Position numbers and translations under genes: made by a program. Shown piece after piece: positions 33,360 to 43,797 of a DNA stretch of 64,000 nt (the stretch's first letter is position 1; every line of letters begins with the position of its first letter). The notes under the pieces are model-generated. The model was given only the letters and a program-made list of their open reading frames with translations, ran no database searches and had not been told where the DNA came from. The stretch spans positions 6,696,001 through 6,760,000 of the forward strand of contig NC_044010.1 of the NCBI RefSeq assembly GCF_900496995.4, given 5' to 3'. The DNA is from Aquila chrysaetos chrysaetos (taxonomy: Eukaryota; Chordata; Aves; Accipitriformes; Accipitridae).

Positions 33360-33382
33360 GGGGGGGGGGGGGGGGGGGGGGG
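33360..33382 (+). repeat. 23-base guanine homopolymer
   Basis: A run of 23 G, preceded by GGGGGGGTGGCGGTGGCG, within the orphan CpG island. It could form G-quadruplexes. Homopolymer length in assemblies is unreliable. Confidence 0.9.
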
Positions 33383-33791
33383 AAGGCCGGCGGCATCGCG
33401 TGCGAAGCGGGTGTCGGTGCCGGTGCCGCTCTGAGTCAGTGCTCGCCGCGGCGGCGGGAGACCGCGGGCTGTGAGCGAAAGGGAGACAGACGCTGACTGA
33501 TCTCTGCCGCCCGCCGGCGGGTCGGCTGGCACGCAAGGCTTTCTGTCACCCGCCCGCGCTTCGCCGGGACGGCGCTGCCCGCCGGCCGGCACCCTTTAGT
33601 CCCCTCGTCCCGGGAGCTCCCGGCGGCCCCGCCTGAGGCCCTTCTCCTGCCCCCGCGGGCGGGGGCCGGTGGCCGGCGGCCCCCTCCCTCCGCGGGGCTG
33701 GCCGCGGCTGACGGCCGCCTTCGGCCGCCGCGGGGCCTCACCTGGAGCCACCTGCTTTTTCTAGGTGCCGGTTTTCGTCATTGACATCGCA

Positions 33792-33810
33792 TACACACAC
33801 ACACACACAC
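33792..33810. repeat. Short (AC)n microsatellite
   Basis: About nine AC units at the edge of the CpG island. Confidence 0.9.
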
Positions 33811-34050
33811 GCATCCCGTTTGCGATTTGGGTGTTTACTTTTAAAATTTGAAAAAGCTGCTTTGCCAAAAGTCTGCGGAAAAGCGCAGAACCTTCCGAAA
33901 GAAGGCCGTGTCAGCTCTGCGCCTCACCGCGCGTCCACCATCTTTGTCCGCTCCCTCACGGCGGCGGCCTCACCCCTCTGTCCCTGCCCGTGTAGCCGTG
34001 CGCTGCCATCGCCGAGGACAAAAAATAACCTTTAGATGGAAATGTGTGTG

Positions 34051-37000
34051 CGTGGGGGGTGTGGGGGGGTGAAATCGCCACATGGCTCTTCAAGTGTGAC
34101 TACCTGCCATAAATTTCAACGATTTTACGTGACTTTGTCCAGTCCTCGGTGTCTCTCCTTGGAAGGAGAAAACGCCTCACGTTGGGGTTTCTGCTACTGA
34201 AGGACTTGGGCTGTTTGTCGACAAGGACAGCTGCCACTGCTCACAGCAGCGCAGCGCCTGAGGCGTTCGTTAGCATTAATTCGTGATTTTTCCAAGTGTT
34301 AGAGATGAGGGGAACTAGAACGGTTCTGTGCCATGAACACCCTGAGCCACTGAAAATGGTGTAAAGTATTCACCGTAATAAATACTTTTCGAGAAAGGGT
34401 TTTTTTGTAGAAATCAGGAACGCATGAGGTGTTACTCATCCATCTTGGAAACAATAGAAAACTGACATTTCTTAAGATTTCATTTCAATGGATTCAGTTG
34501 AACCAGTTACACCACAAGCTTTCCCAAAGCTGCTGAGTGAATGATGATTACTCACAAAGAAAGTTTCTGTGACACAAATCTCACTGAAATGAATGCTTCA
34601 TTTATGAAGCCTCTCCAAGAATCTTGAAGCACTCGGTGAACTTTCACAGACATTACTTGGGAAGTGATTTCCATCCCTATTTTACAAAGAAATTACAGAT
34701 TAAGCTGTTTATTCCTATTGAAAAGTGGGAGTAGATGTGAAATATTTGAAGTCTGAGAATAAAACATATGGCCTCTTCATTACCTGTACCATGAATTTGC
34801 CCCAGGATCCATTTTGGGATAAAATGCTTTTTTTTTTTTTCCTACCTGATCCCAGCCTGAATGCTGTCTCAGCTGTTAGTTTCTGCCTTTAAGGAACTAA
34901 CCAAAGGGTGACTCCAGTAATGTCAGGGTCAGAAGTAGCAGTGGGAAGTTGTCTACTTTGCTCTTCAAAGGCTGCCCTACATTGTAGATTGTACAGCAGA
35001 TTAACCATCTGGAAGGTTTTCTGTTTACTTCTTTTAAAGCATAAAAATGCATAGATAACTACATGATCAGGAGATTCAGTACAAACAAATAGAGATCTAT
35101 GGGCTGATTCAGTTTTGCCCGTACACTAAAATCAGTCAGGTATCAAACAGCTAATCAGCATGTGGCTGGCTTGGACTTTTTTACATTGCAGAAGAACAGA
35201 AGAGTTATAATTAAATGCATTTAACAAATATAAAAACTTTGTTAAGTTTTAGCATGGAATTCATACCAGGTACTGCTCTGCTCCAGCTGTGCAGTGATGC
35301 AATACAGAAAGGCCACTGGGTTGCATTGATGAAATCATACACCAGGCTCAAAATGCAACATGAGTCCCCTATACTTTCCAAACTTTTTCCTACCCTTTTT
35401 GGCAGTGCGTACAAATAGATTGAAAAGGCTGAAGCAATGATTTCCAGGACACTAAACTCTTAAGGGCACATTCAGGCTCTTTCATATGACTCATGACTTT
35501 CACTCTTTCAGAAAGAAATACTTTTGCCAAAAGAACAAGCTCTATCCCGAGAAAACTTGGAATGCTGAATTCTTCCCTGGGGCGAGAAGGGATTTAAGCT
35601 GCAGGGCTTCTCCTGGAAGGGTTATAGTTGGGAAAAAAGAGAGAAAGACTGAGCAGACACATGCAAAACAAGCAGGTAGGAAATAATCTCTGTAGCAGAA
35701 GTTTCTGGCTTTTTCATGTGGTAAACACTCTTATCAGCCCAAACTTCGCTTTTCTAAACCTTCTTCTAAATACTGGTGCATTTACATAATACATATACAT
35801 GTGCACATTCGTGCATGACCAGGGAAGCACAGACAGTCTAAGCAAAACAAGCAGCAATAAAGAAATCTGCAAAAGAGCTCTGCAGAAGTGGTGAAGCAAC
35901 CGGAGATGGAAGAACTTGTTGCTCTGCATGGGGACACTGATTTCATTCTGATTGCGCATGGTACCAAGCAGCTGCTGAGAGACATAGAAAATGCAAACTG
36001 AGATTTTTTTATTCCAGGCAAATGGCTAAGTGCAAGTTTATATTGATAGCTGATCTGACTGATAATTACAAAACCAAAACAACAAAATAACCAACCCCAG
36101 AACATAGGGGACTCATTTCTCCTGTATTATCGATAGCCTGCCAAATTGCTCCAACAGGACAACAGCTACAACATGTTCAGGTTTGTGCTGAAGCAAACTC
36201 TTCTCAGTAGCAAAGGTCTTGGGAGGTGATATTCAGACTGGGGCAGTAGGAAGCTTTGGAGAATCAAATACTGCTGGCAGTAAATCTGTCTGATCATTGA
36301 GAAAGAAAGTGGACACACACATTTTCAGTATCTAGCACTTGAGGTTGGACAAAGCCTTACTGTTGGCTTAGGGCAGTCTTCCCCCACCCCCAACACTGCC
36401 CAAGCAATAGGAGTATTGAAGCTCAACAATGGCAAAGCCTGCTGTCCTGAGATGGTCAAATACTGTTATAAAATGTGGAGAACAGGTTAAAATAAAGGCC
36501 TGGAACTGTGTACTGTGGGCTCAGGGCAGTGCTCCCACCAATGCTAGTGGAGGTTGGCACAGAGATATGGGATGAAATAGAGCCCTCATCTGCTAATTGG
36601 CCTTTTGTCAACTATTTGAGTTAATTTCCATAGTCAAACCCATGGGGGGCGGGGAGAAGGGATAGCCTTGAGGAAATACAATCAGCTTTTAGAGCAATTG
36701 CTGCTGATTCTTTTACTTCCTTCAGTCTCTATTGCTTCTCCCTTCTCCCTGTGGCCTCCCATTTCTCCGTTTGCTGTCTTGCACACTTCCTGAAACCACG
36801 AGACATGGGAAGGGCCAAACACTGACATACCCAATTCCTCCTTGGGCTTCTCTGCTATTCCTGCTTCCCCTACTCAGTTGTTGATTCCCTGATAATCTAG
36901 AAATAGTGTCAGGGAGCAGCAAGAGCTGGGATGTTCCAAGAAGGAGGACAAGCCAGGAGCCAGCAGAGACCACCGCACACCCAACAGTAAACCAAGACAG

Positions 37001-38030
37001 CAGGGAGCAGCCACAGGTCTGGGTGCGCAGAGTCTGAGCTTAGATGTGGCTCCTGGGTCCATAGGCACAGTGCGTAGATGAGGGTCCCAGGTGAGGGCCA
37101 TTACTGGTGCTCTCAAGCCCTGACAGATAGTTAAGAGTAAAGCTGAAGCCGAACAAAGTTTTAGGTTTAAGACACCAGTGAGGGGAAAGTAAATGGAGAT
37201 GCACCTTAAAAGACAGTAGCGTTGCTTTGCAGTTATTAGGCAAATCTCCTCTTGCCAGTTGTAGCGATGATCTCCCTCCTAAGCTGTAGCTTTGCCCATG
37301 TGCGCGTGACTCCTAGATCTCAGACTAGCAGGGTTTTGTTTTAGCCTCTGCCTCAGTCTCCCATTGCAATTTCAGACAAATTACCCACTTGTTTCTGCTT
37401 GCTTAATGATAAAGTAGATGGATTTCTTTATCCAGTGTGCGCATCTGAGATGAGGTAGTTCCACAGGGCTGACAAGGACCTGCCAGGTCTTTATAGACAG
37501 TCCTGGGCATAGGTGCCCCTCTCATAAACTGGTCACCCTCCATCTTGAAGAAGGTGAGAAATTTTCCCCTCATTTCTCCTTTGGAAAGGTTATTCAGTAG
37601 CCTCACTGGTTGGCTGATGAAACATACTTTCAAAGTCCTGATCAGATTGATGGACAGTTCGGTTTACTGGCACTTGTTTTCCCAATTGACCTGAAATCTT
37701 CAGAAACTTGATACAGGTGCACCGACTTGCTTCTTACCTAACCAAGGAGCACAATCAGTAGGACTTACTTAAATTTCATGGTCTGTCCTGATGTGAGGTT
37801 ATGGTTGCCATGTTGTGGCTACCCTGAAAGATGCTCAGGTAGTGCCCCCTCCACCCAAGAAGAACCTAAGCTTAGTTAAAAGTGCCTGAATGTTCGGGGT
37901 TGGTTAGCATTGCCTGCAACACCTTCTTGTGAATCACAGCTACATTCTCAGCAGAATGGGATGCCAAGGTGGGTCTGATTTTGTAACGGTCAATACAAAC
38001 AGGAAACTTAAGGAAGTGTAACAACCAACA
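34051..38030. other. Intergenic downstream of APOV1
   Basis: AT-rich sequence with no gene or named repeat recognised on either strand. Confidence 0.4.
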
Positions 38031-38035
38031 TTTTT

Positions 38036-38041
38036 TTTATT
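38036..38041 (-). terminator. APOV1: APOV1 poly(A) signal
   Basis: Minus-strand AATAAA about 300 nt after the APOV1 stop codon. This gives a 3' UTR of roughly the length I recall for chicken apoVLDL-II mRNA. Confidence 0.6.
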
Positions 38042-38336
38042 AGAGAGGCAATGGCCAAGCCATTCAGGAGGAATTAATTTTCAGGATTTGGCTACAGAAG
38101 AACTCTACAATCTCATTGCCTTCCCCATGCCCAGCCTTGGGTTTTTTTTCAGGGGAGACTTCAGCAGATGCCTTCCATCCTTTGGACTTTGAAGCTGGGT
38201 TCCCTCTAGTGGCATTAAGAGGAGCATCGATTCTGTCTTATTGACTGATCTTGGTCCGTCGTAGGGGCAAGGGGAAAGAGGACACTGCAGGGTATTACCC
38301 ACTCACGTCAGGAAACACTGGCTTGTCTTCATCTGG

Positions 38337-39721
38337 CTAGTAGCCTAGGACTTTTGTGTACCACAGGTTCTTTATTTTTTCCATCAGCTGTTCAGCCAGT
38401 ATACTGAGTTTAGTTGTTTCTCTGATGAGGAAGTTCCTGCAGGAGATGACAGTGTATGTGGTAAGATACACAAATACGTGAGGGTTATCTCCATCTGCTG
38501 TAGTTATCACACTACCTGTCACTGAGAGTGCAAAGCTCCTCAGAAGTCCTAGAGGGGCTTTCCTCAGAAGACAGGAACAGGCAGTGTGTGTTTGCCCTGA
38601 GTTACGTGAAACTGTACCTCTAGGGTCATTATGCTTTTCCTTTTGGGAGGAAACTCGTTCCCCTTCTTTGAGGAATATATATTGACAGCTAGAGCCAATA
38701 CCATGATTTGTGTCGAGTGACAGCAGTGTTTCCTGGCACCTTCAGTACTCAGTGCCTCACAGATAGCACCGCAGCAGCCTTCCGGGGGGCTGATTCCCCA
38801 CCAGCCAGTGGCCCCCTCCCTCACTACCCATGTATGAAGACCAGTACCTGCTACCCCCACAAGCACTGTCGTGTTCAATGTGCGTGCCCTGGGAAGAGCT
38901 TGCACTTTCATGTGAAACCATATCGTCTCAACCCCACCTTCCAGCACCCTACTCCCGTTGTTGTCACATCAGGCTTTGGTTGCCGATTCATTTCCCATTG
39001 GGTCTCCCCATATAGATACTTGATTAATCTGTTCTTTCTCCCACTGCTCCCTCTCCCTTTTTACCCATGGCTATTGCAGCATTAGCGCAAAGGATCTTTC
39101 CATACCTGGTCACAACAACTACTGGAGTCTGGGCAGCATCCACCAGAAACTGACCAACTCTAGGAGACATCTTGTTCACAGTTTCATAGATGTAAGCTGC
39201 AATTGCATCGGGGATGACCAACCAGTCACGACGGTCTCTCTCAAAGATGGACTTTGAGTGCACTTCTGAGAAAGAGGAGGCAAAAACCCACAAGGCTTCT
39301 CCAGTTACTTGTGTTTCTGATATTTTCCCCCAGGTGCAGTGGGAAGGGACTTGAAATTCTGAGATCCATAGCCTCCCCCAGAATTCACTCTAGCAGCATC
39401 CAGCAGCACCTCATCACTCATTTTAGGGCATCTAGGTCATAGGCCTTACATGGCTGAGTATTTGCACCAGGTACAGACAGTTTTCATGCCAGGCCCCTAC
39501 CAACTTGTTTCACGCTGCCAAGCACTATATATTCATGGCCTTGAACTGTGTTATTGGGCTTCAGTCCTACTTTATGGATGGGTTAGACTTCTCTAAGGCA
39601 AGTGAGAACCTGTAGAGCTGAGCCTTGTCTCAGGCAGACAGAAAAGCTTTTCAAACTTACCAGGGAGAGTGGTGCTAAGGAGCAGAATCAGAACTATCAC
39701 CAATGCCCTGGATTGCAGCAT
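38337..39721 (-). CDS. APOV1: Apovitellenin-1 (very low density apolipoprotein II), 3 coding exons
   Basis: Small secreted apolipoprotein made by the liver of laying females under estrogen. It coats yolk-targeted VLDL and blocks lipoprotein lipase, so that triglyceride reaches the oocyte. Coding exons on the minus strand are 39721-39661, 39265-39106 and 38436-38337 (321 nt, 106 residues plus stop, the same length as chicken). Junction phases are 1 and 2, with GTAAGT and GTATGG donors. Residues 1-24 form a signal peptide, MLQSRALVIVLILLLSTTLP then EVHS. The mature protein has 82 residues and begins KSIFERDRRDWLVIP (chicken KSIIDRERRDWLVIP). It ends AEQLMEKIKNLWYTKVLGY; chicken has Cys where this protein has Trp. 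The mature protein contains no cysteine. The chicken glycosylation-like NET sequence is RET here. A non-coding exon 1 lies near 41.2 kb. The gene appears intact and functional. Confidence 0.96.
39661..39721 (-). CDS. APOV1: APOV1 signal-peptide exon
   Basis: A 61-nt coding part encoding the 20 residues from MLQSRALVIV to TTLP and ending on a GTAAGT donor. It matches the chicken apoVLDL-II leader MVQYRALVIAVILLLSTTVP at most positions. The exon starts slightly upstream, probably after an AG near 39761, but that acceptor is weak and not settled. Confidence 0.9.
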
Positions 39722-41211
39722 GATTTGCAGTACCAGTTCCGCTCTCTACACCAAGAGACCTGCTGGAATCAGTATACAATGTTTTGTTTGTTTTCAGAGA
39801 AATAAAACATATCAGTTAAACACCTGCAACAAACCAAACCAATAAATGAAGAAGAGAACAGGAAAGATCACAGTGCATTTCCTCTGAAGAAGTGAGGAAA
39901 AGATAGTATAAAAATGAAAGTGTCCTTTTATTTGTATAATCAGATATTCACAATGAATTATAGCTTTCAGAGCTCTAAAAAATATGTGACAGTTGAAGCT
40001 ATTTCTTTTATATGAGAGCTAAAATTCCTTGTTTCAGCACATGAGCAAACCACTAAAACTGGCAGAGGTCAGAAGAGGTTTCCTCCACACATAAGTACAA
40101 CTGAAATTTCATAATGTGGCATTTTTTTGTTTGAATTTTTTTTTGGTAAATTGCTCTAAAGAACATTGTGCTAGTGAGTGCATCAAATACAATGAGCATC
40201 TTAGTGACCCAGTGATTGAGTATTTTGTCTTGCTCTAGTTGAGGAAAGACCCAACTACCCGGCTAGGTTCTCTTGTCTTTTCCACACTGGGATTAATGAA
40301 GCAGATATTAGCCCAGGCAAAAGAAGTTCTCAAAAGGGAGTAAGTGCAAACTTTAGCTTCATCCAACCTCCTGTATTTTGTCTATCAAAAAAGTCAGAAT
40401 TGGAGGAGCTCTTGAAAATTTGGTACTTGGTACACTGAAAAGATGACATTACATCTAAACAAGCTTTTCAAACATGCTGCACTTAAAAAGGTGTTTAGAA
40501 GTTAAAATTGATTTATGTCCAGAATTAGAGGGCTGCATCACTCAGAGCAACATGAAGAAAACATTGCAGTGCTAGGAATTGCAATGGCAAAAAAGGCTGC
40601 AAGTCTATTACATGTGAATGTTTTGCTAAATCCTGTGCCAGGTAGCTACAAGTCAATGCTCCTTCTTATCCCACAGTAAGGAAATTTCCATCCATTTTTA
40701 TTTCCTTCTGCACACACATTACCTCCAAAAGCTACCACTCCATTCACTAGACATTTGCTGACCAGCAGCAGTTGCTCCATCACCACCCTTCCTTGATTTT
40801 TAATCCTAGAGCCAGTTTCTCCCTCTGTAGACAAAAGGTATAAATTTGCTTCCCAAGAGCATAAAGAGGTGATCTTACCCACTTCAGAGCCTGTAGCCCC
40901 TGTGGTGAAGGCAGCTGGGAGAAGGTTAAGTATCTTCCAACACTGAAACTTTGCAAACCCTACCATGGGCTTGATCTTTCTATGAGTGTCTTATGGAGCA
41001 TCCATCACTCAGCTTCAATCCAGGTCACCTCAAGCACTCCCACCCTCCTCCATTTCAGCAATATTCTTGGCTATGGAGCATGAGAAGGGCTCACACTTTG
41101 GCTTGCAATAAGAAATGGGGAAAAATAGAAGACCGCCTCCACTCTCTTCTCTATGGCCTAGATACACCAGTCACAAAGTCCATACCACCCAGAGCAGAGT
41201 TCAGCTCTTAC

Positions 41212-41262
41212 CTGTCCTGCTTTCTCTCTCTTTCTCAGGCCGAAGCTGAGGTAGATGCTCAT
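41212..41262 (-). other. APOV1: APOV1 non-coding exon 1 (inferred)
   Basis: Minus-strand sequence about 26-30 bp after the TATA-like box, running to a strong donor GGACAG|GTAAGA (exon last base 41212). Its size of about 50 nt and its distance of about 3.2 kb to the poly(A) signal agree with the compact four-exon chicken gene. The exact start site is inferred from TATA spacing. Confidence 0.6.
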
Positions 41263-41287
41263 CTGAGACATCGGCATTAATGCAGAG

Positions 41288-41295
41288 CTAATATA
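41288..41295 (-). promoter_or_regulatory. APOV1: APOV1 TATA-like box
   Basis: The minus strand reads TATATTAG, placed about 28 bp before the inferred start and 80 bp before the exon 1 donor. Confidence 0.6.
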
Positions 41296-41306
41296 GTGTT
41301 AGGAAG

Positions 41307-41319
41307 GGGTCAAAGGTCC
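41307..41319 (+). promoter_or_regulatory. APOV1: DR1 nuclear-receptor site in APOV1 promoter
   Basis: GGGTCA A AGGTCC is a direct repeat with one-base spacing, the preferred site of HNF4A, COUP-TF, PPAR and RXR. It lies about 50 bp before the inferred start. HNF4- and COUP-type binding has been described at the chicken apoVLDL-II promoter, so a liver-specificity role is likely. Confidence 0.65.
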
Positions 41320-41423
41320 TGCTTTGTTTCCCTATTTGCTCTTTTGCAAGCACATCCAGCTCAGTGGGACAGGCAAGAAGCTGTGGAGGACTCTGGACCT
41401 GTTATTGAGATTTGGTAATGGAG

Positions 41424-41436
41424 GGTCAGTCTGACC
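41424..41436. promoter_or_regulatory. APOV1: Perfect estrogen response element (APOV1, proximal)
   Basis: GGTCAGTCTGACC is an exact GGTCAnnnTGACC palindrome about 165-175 bp before the inferred start. The chicken gene has two EREs at closely similar distances, as I recall. The perfect palindrome implies direct estrogen-receptor binding. Confidence 0.85.
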
Positions 41437-41467
41437 TGAGCCTAAGAGACGTGGAAGGCAGCTCCTG

Positions 41468-41480
41468 GGTCACTGAGTCC
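41468..41480. promoter_or_regulatory. APOV1: Imperfect estrogen response element (APOV1, distal)
   Basis: GGTCACTGAGTCC has one perfect half-site and one diverged half-site. The minus strand reads GGACTCAGTGACC, close to the imperfect ERE GGGCTCAGTGACC that I recall from the chicken gene. It is 31 bp from the perfect element, about 210-220 bp before the inferred start. Confidence 0.7.
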
Positions 41481-41828
41481 CCTACTTTTGCAGACAACCA
41501 TGTCATAGAGGCCCCTTTCATAAGTTGACCAATTTCCACATTAACAGTAGCTAGAGATGGGGTGAATTTTCCTCCCACTGTTCCTGTGGGAAGGCCTGTG
41601 CTGTAACCTCACTGCTCTGACAGTTGGAACTTACTTGCTGGCTATTACGCCCATTGGTGTTTTACCCTCCATTTCCAACAAATGCATTAACCAAATGGTG
41701 CACAGGGGTAAGTGTGCACTCCTCCCACATTTCTTCTTTCCCCACGCCCAAGTCTTTTTGCACAGGCTGACAAGATCGGCATACATCTGAGCCAGCTGTC
41801 AAAACTTACCCAGGGGAAGCATCCAGCT

Positions 41829-42003
41829 CCGGGGCCCTCAGCCCAGGAAAGACATGGACCTGTTAGAGTGGGTCCAGCGTGCCACAAAAAATGATCAGCG
41901 GGCTGGAACACCTCTTCTATGAAGAAAGGCAGAAAGAATTGGGGTTGTTCAGCCTGGACAGGAGAAGGTTCCAGGGAGACCTTATTGCAGCCTTTCAGTA
42001 TAG
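41829..42003 (+). mobile_element. CR1 LINE fragment (C-terminal reverse-transcriptase region)
   Basis: Homologous, in the same orientation, to 43297-43476 of the neighbouring CR1: GGGCCCTCAG...GACATGGACCTGTT...GGGGTTGTTCAGCCTGGA. It is cut off at its right side by the start of the next CR1 copy, so this is a separate, earlier-placed copy. It begins only about 350 bp upstream of the APOV1 EREs. Confidence 0.85.
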
Positions 42004-43797
42004 CTTCAGCAAGGGCAAATCGTGCCCTTGACAAATTTGGTGGCTTTCTATGACGGGGTTACAGAGTTGGTGGATAAGGGAATGTCCTAGTTTCAGCTGG
42101 AATAGAGTTAACTGTCTTCCTAGTAGCTGGTACAGTGCTATGTTTTGAGTTCAGTATGTGAAGAATGTTGATAACACCAATGTTTTCAGTTGCTGCTAGT
42201 AGTGTTTAGACTAATGTCAAGGATTTTTCAGCTTCTCATGCCCAGCCAGCGAGAAAGCTGGAGGGGCACAAGAAGTTGGCACAGGACACAGCCAGGGCAC
42301 CTGACCCAAACTGGCCAACAGGGTATTCCATACCATGTGACGTCCCATCCAGTATAGGAACTGGGAAGTGGGGGCGGGGAATCGCCGCTGGGGGATTAGC
42401 TGGGTGCCGGTCGGCGGGTGGTGAGCAATTGCACTGCGCATCATTTGTACATTCCAATCCTTTCATTATTGCTGTTGTCATTTTATTAGTGTTATCATTA
42501 TCATTATTCATTTCTTCTTTTCTGTTCTATTAAACTGTTCTTATCTCAACCCGTGGATTTGCTTCTTTTCCCGATTTTCTCCCCCATCCCACTGGGTGGG
42601 GGAGGAGTGAGTGAGCGGCTGCGTGGTGCTTAGTTGCTGGCTGGGGTTAAACCACGACAGGGAAGAGCAACTGACGTCATCTACCTGGACTTGTGCAAAG
42701 CATTTGACACTGTCCCGCACATTCTTGTCTCTAAATTGGAGAGACATGGATTTGATGGATGGACCACTCAGTGAATAAGGAATTGGCTGGATGGTCGCAC
42801 TCAAAAAGTTGCAGTCAATGGCTCGATGTCCAAGTGGAGACCGGTGACAAGTGGTGTTCCTCAGCGGTTGGTATTGGGACTGCTGCTGTTTAACACCTTT
42901 GTCGGTGACACGGACAGTGGGATTGAGTGCACCCTCAGCAAGTTTGCTGATGACACCAAGCTGTGTGGTGCAGTCAACACGCTGGAGGGAAGGGATGCCA
43001 TCCAGAGGGCCTGTGCAAAACTCATGAAGTTCAACAAGGCCAAGTGCAAGGTCCTGCACATGGGTCGGGGCAATTCCAAGCACAAATACAGGCTGGGTGG
43101 AGAATGGATTGAGAGCAGCCCTGCGGAGGAGGACTTGGGGTGTCAGCTGACAAGAACATGACCCAGCAATGTGCATTTGCAGCCCAGAAAACCAACCATA
43201 TCTTGGGCTGCATCAAAAGAAGCGTGACCGGCAGGTTGAGGGAAGTGATTCTCCCCCTCTACTCTGCTCTCGTGAGACCCCACCTGGAGAACTGTGTTCA
43301 GCTGTGGGGCCCTCAGCATAAGAGGGACATGGACCTGTTGGAGCGAGTCCAGAGAAGGGCCACAAAGATGATCAGGGGGCTGGAGCACCTCTCCTATGAA
43401 GACAGGCTGAGAGAGTTGGGGTTGTTCAGCCTGGAGAAGAGAAGGCTCCGGGGACACCTTATAGCAGCTTTCAGCACCTAAAGGGGGCCTACAAGAAAGC
43501 TGGAGAGGGACTTTTTACAAGGGCAGGTAGCGATAGGACAATGGGTAATGGCTTTAAACTGCAAGAGGGTAGATTTAGATTAGATACAAGGAAGAAGTTC
43601 TTCACTGTGAGGGTGGTGAGGCACTGGAACAGGTTGCCCAGAGAAGTTGCAGACACCCTATCATTGGAAGTGTTCAAGGCCAGGTTGGATGGGGCTTTGA
43701 GCAACCTGATCTAGTGAAACATGTCACTGCCCAGGGAAGATGAGATGATCTTTAAAGGTCCCTTCCAACCCAAACCATTCTATGATTCTATGATAAC
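42004..43797 (+). mobile_element. CR1 LINE, 5'-truncated, interrupted by a solo LTR
   Basis: The element runs 42004-42082 and resumes at 42660 after an LTR insertion. It carries the CR1 block [15 protein letters not shown] (nucleotides from about 42676), then KFADDTKL (42941-42964) and a C-terminal reverse-transcriptase part that is open in two overlapping frames (42826-43161, 43140-43481). The 3' end has the avian CR1 signature: a TTCCAACCCAAACCATTCTA sequence followed by ATTCTATGATTCTATG. It lacks the endonuclease region and is frame-disrupted, so it cannot move by itself. Its closeness to CR1 consensus suggests a much younger insertion than the copy at 13.4 kb. Confidence 0.92.
42083..42659 (+). 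mobile_element. Solo LTR of an avian endogenous retrovirus
   Basis: A 577-bp LTR beginning TGTCCTAG and ending CCACGACA (TG...CA termini), flanked by a perfect 5-bp duplication GGGAA (42078-42082 and 42660-42664). It contains an ATTAAA polyadenylation-type hexamer near 42530, which suggests plus-strand sense. No internal viral genes are present, so it is a fossil left by LTR-LTR recombination. It resembles a solo-LTR family that I recall as frequent in neoavian genomes. It is younger than the CR1 it interrupts. Confidence 0.9.

Larger units (their letters stand above)
32750..34050. promoter_or_regulatory. CpG island with no assigned gene
   Basis: GC- and CpG-rich block with GC-box-like runs, typical of a housekeeping-type promoter. 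No coding exon beside it could be recognised. Donor-like junctions exist on both strands: plus CAG|GTAAGC at 32871/32872, minus GACAG|GTAAAT at 33057/33056 and minus CCAG|GTGAGG at 33742/33741. Long frames inside it are GC-driven, with proline, arginine and glycine runs, and are not convincing proteins. It may be the first exon of a non-coding RNA or of a gene whose coding exons I did not recognise. Confidence 0.55.

Noticed and set aside
33053-33592. 179-codon minus-strand frame in the orphan CpG island, ending near a donor site
   Set aside because: Composition-driven sequence with a long proline run from the G tract; no similarity to CPOX or any other expected neighbour.
40008-40015. Minus-strand TATAAAAG near APOV1 exon 2, first taken as its promoter
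   Set aside because: No splice donor follows at a sensible distance. The element at 41288-41295 has a strong exon 1 donor and EREs at the expected spacing.
41687-42034. 115-codon minus-strand open frame
   Set aside because: Over its right half it is the antisense of a CR1 fragment; not a gene.
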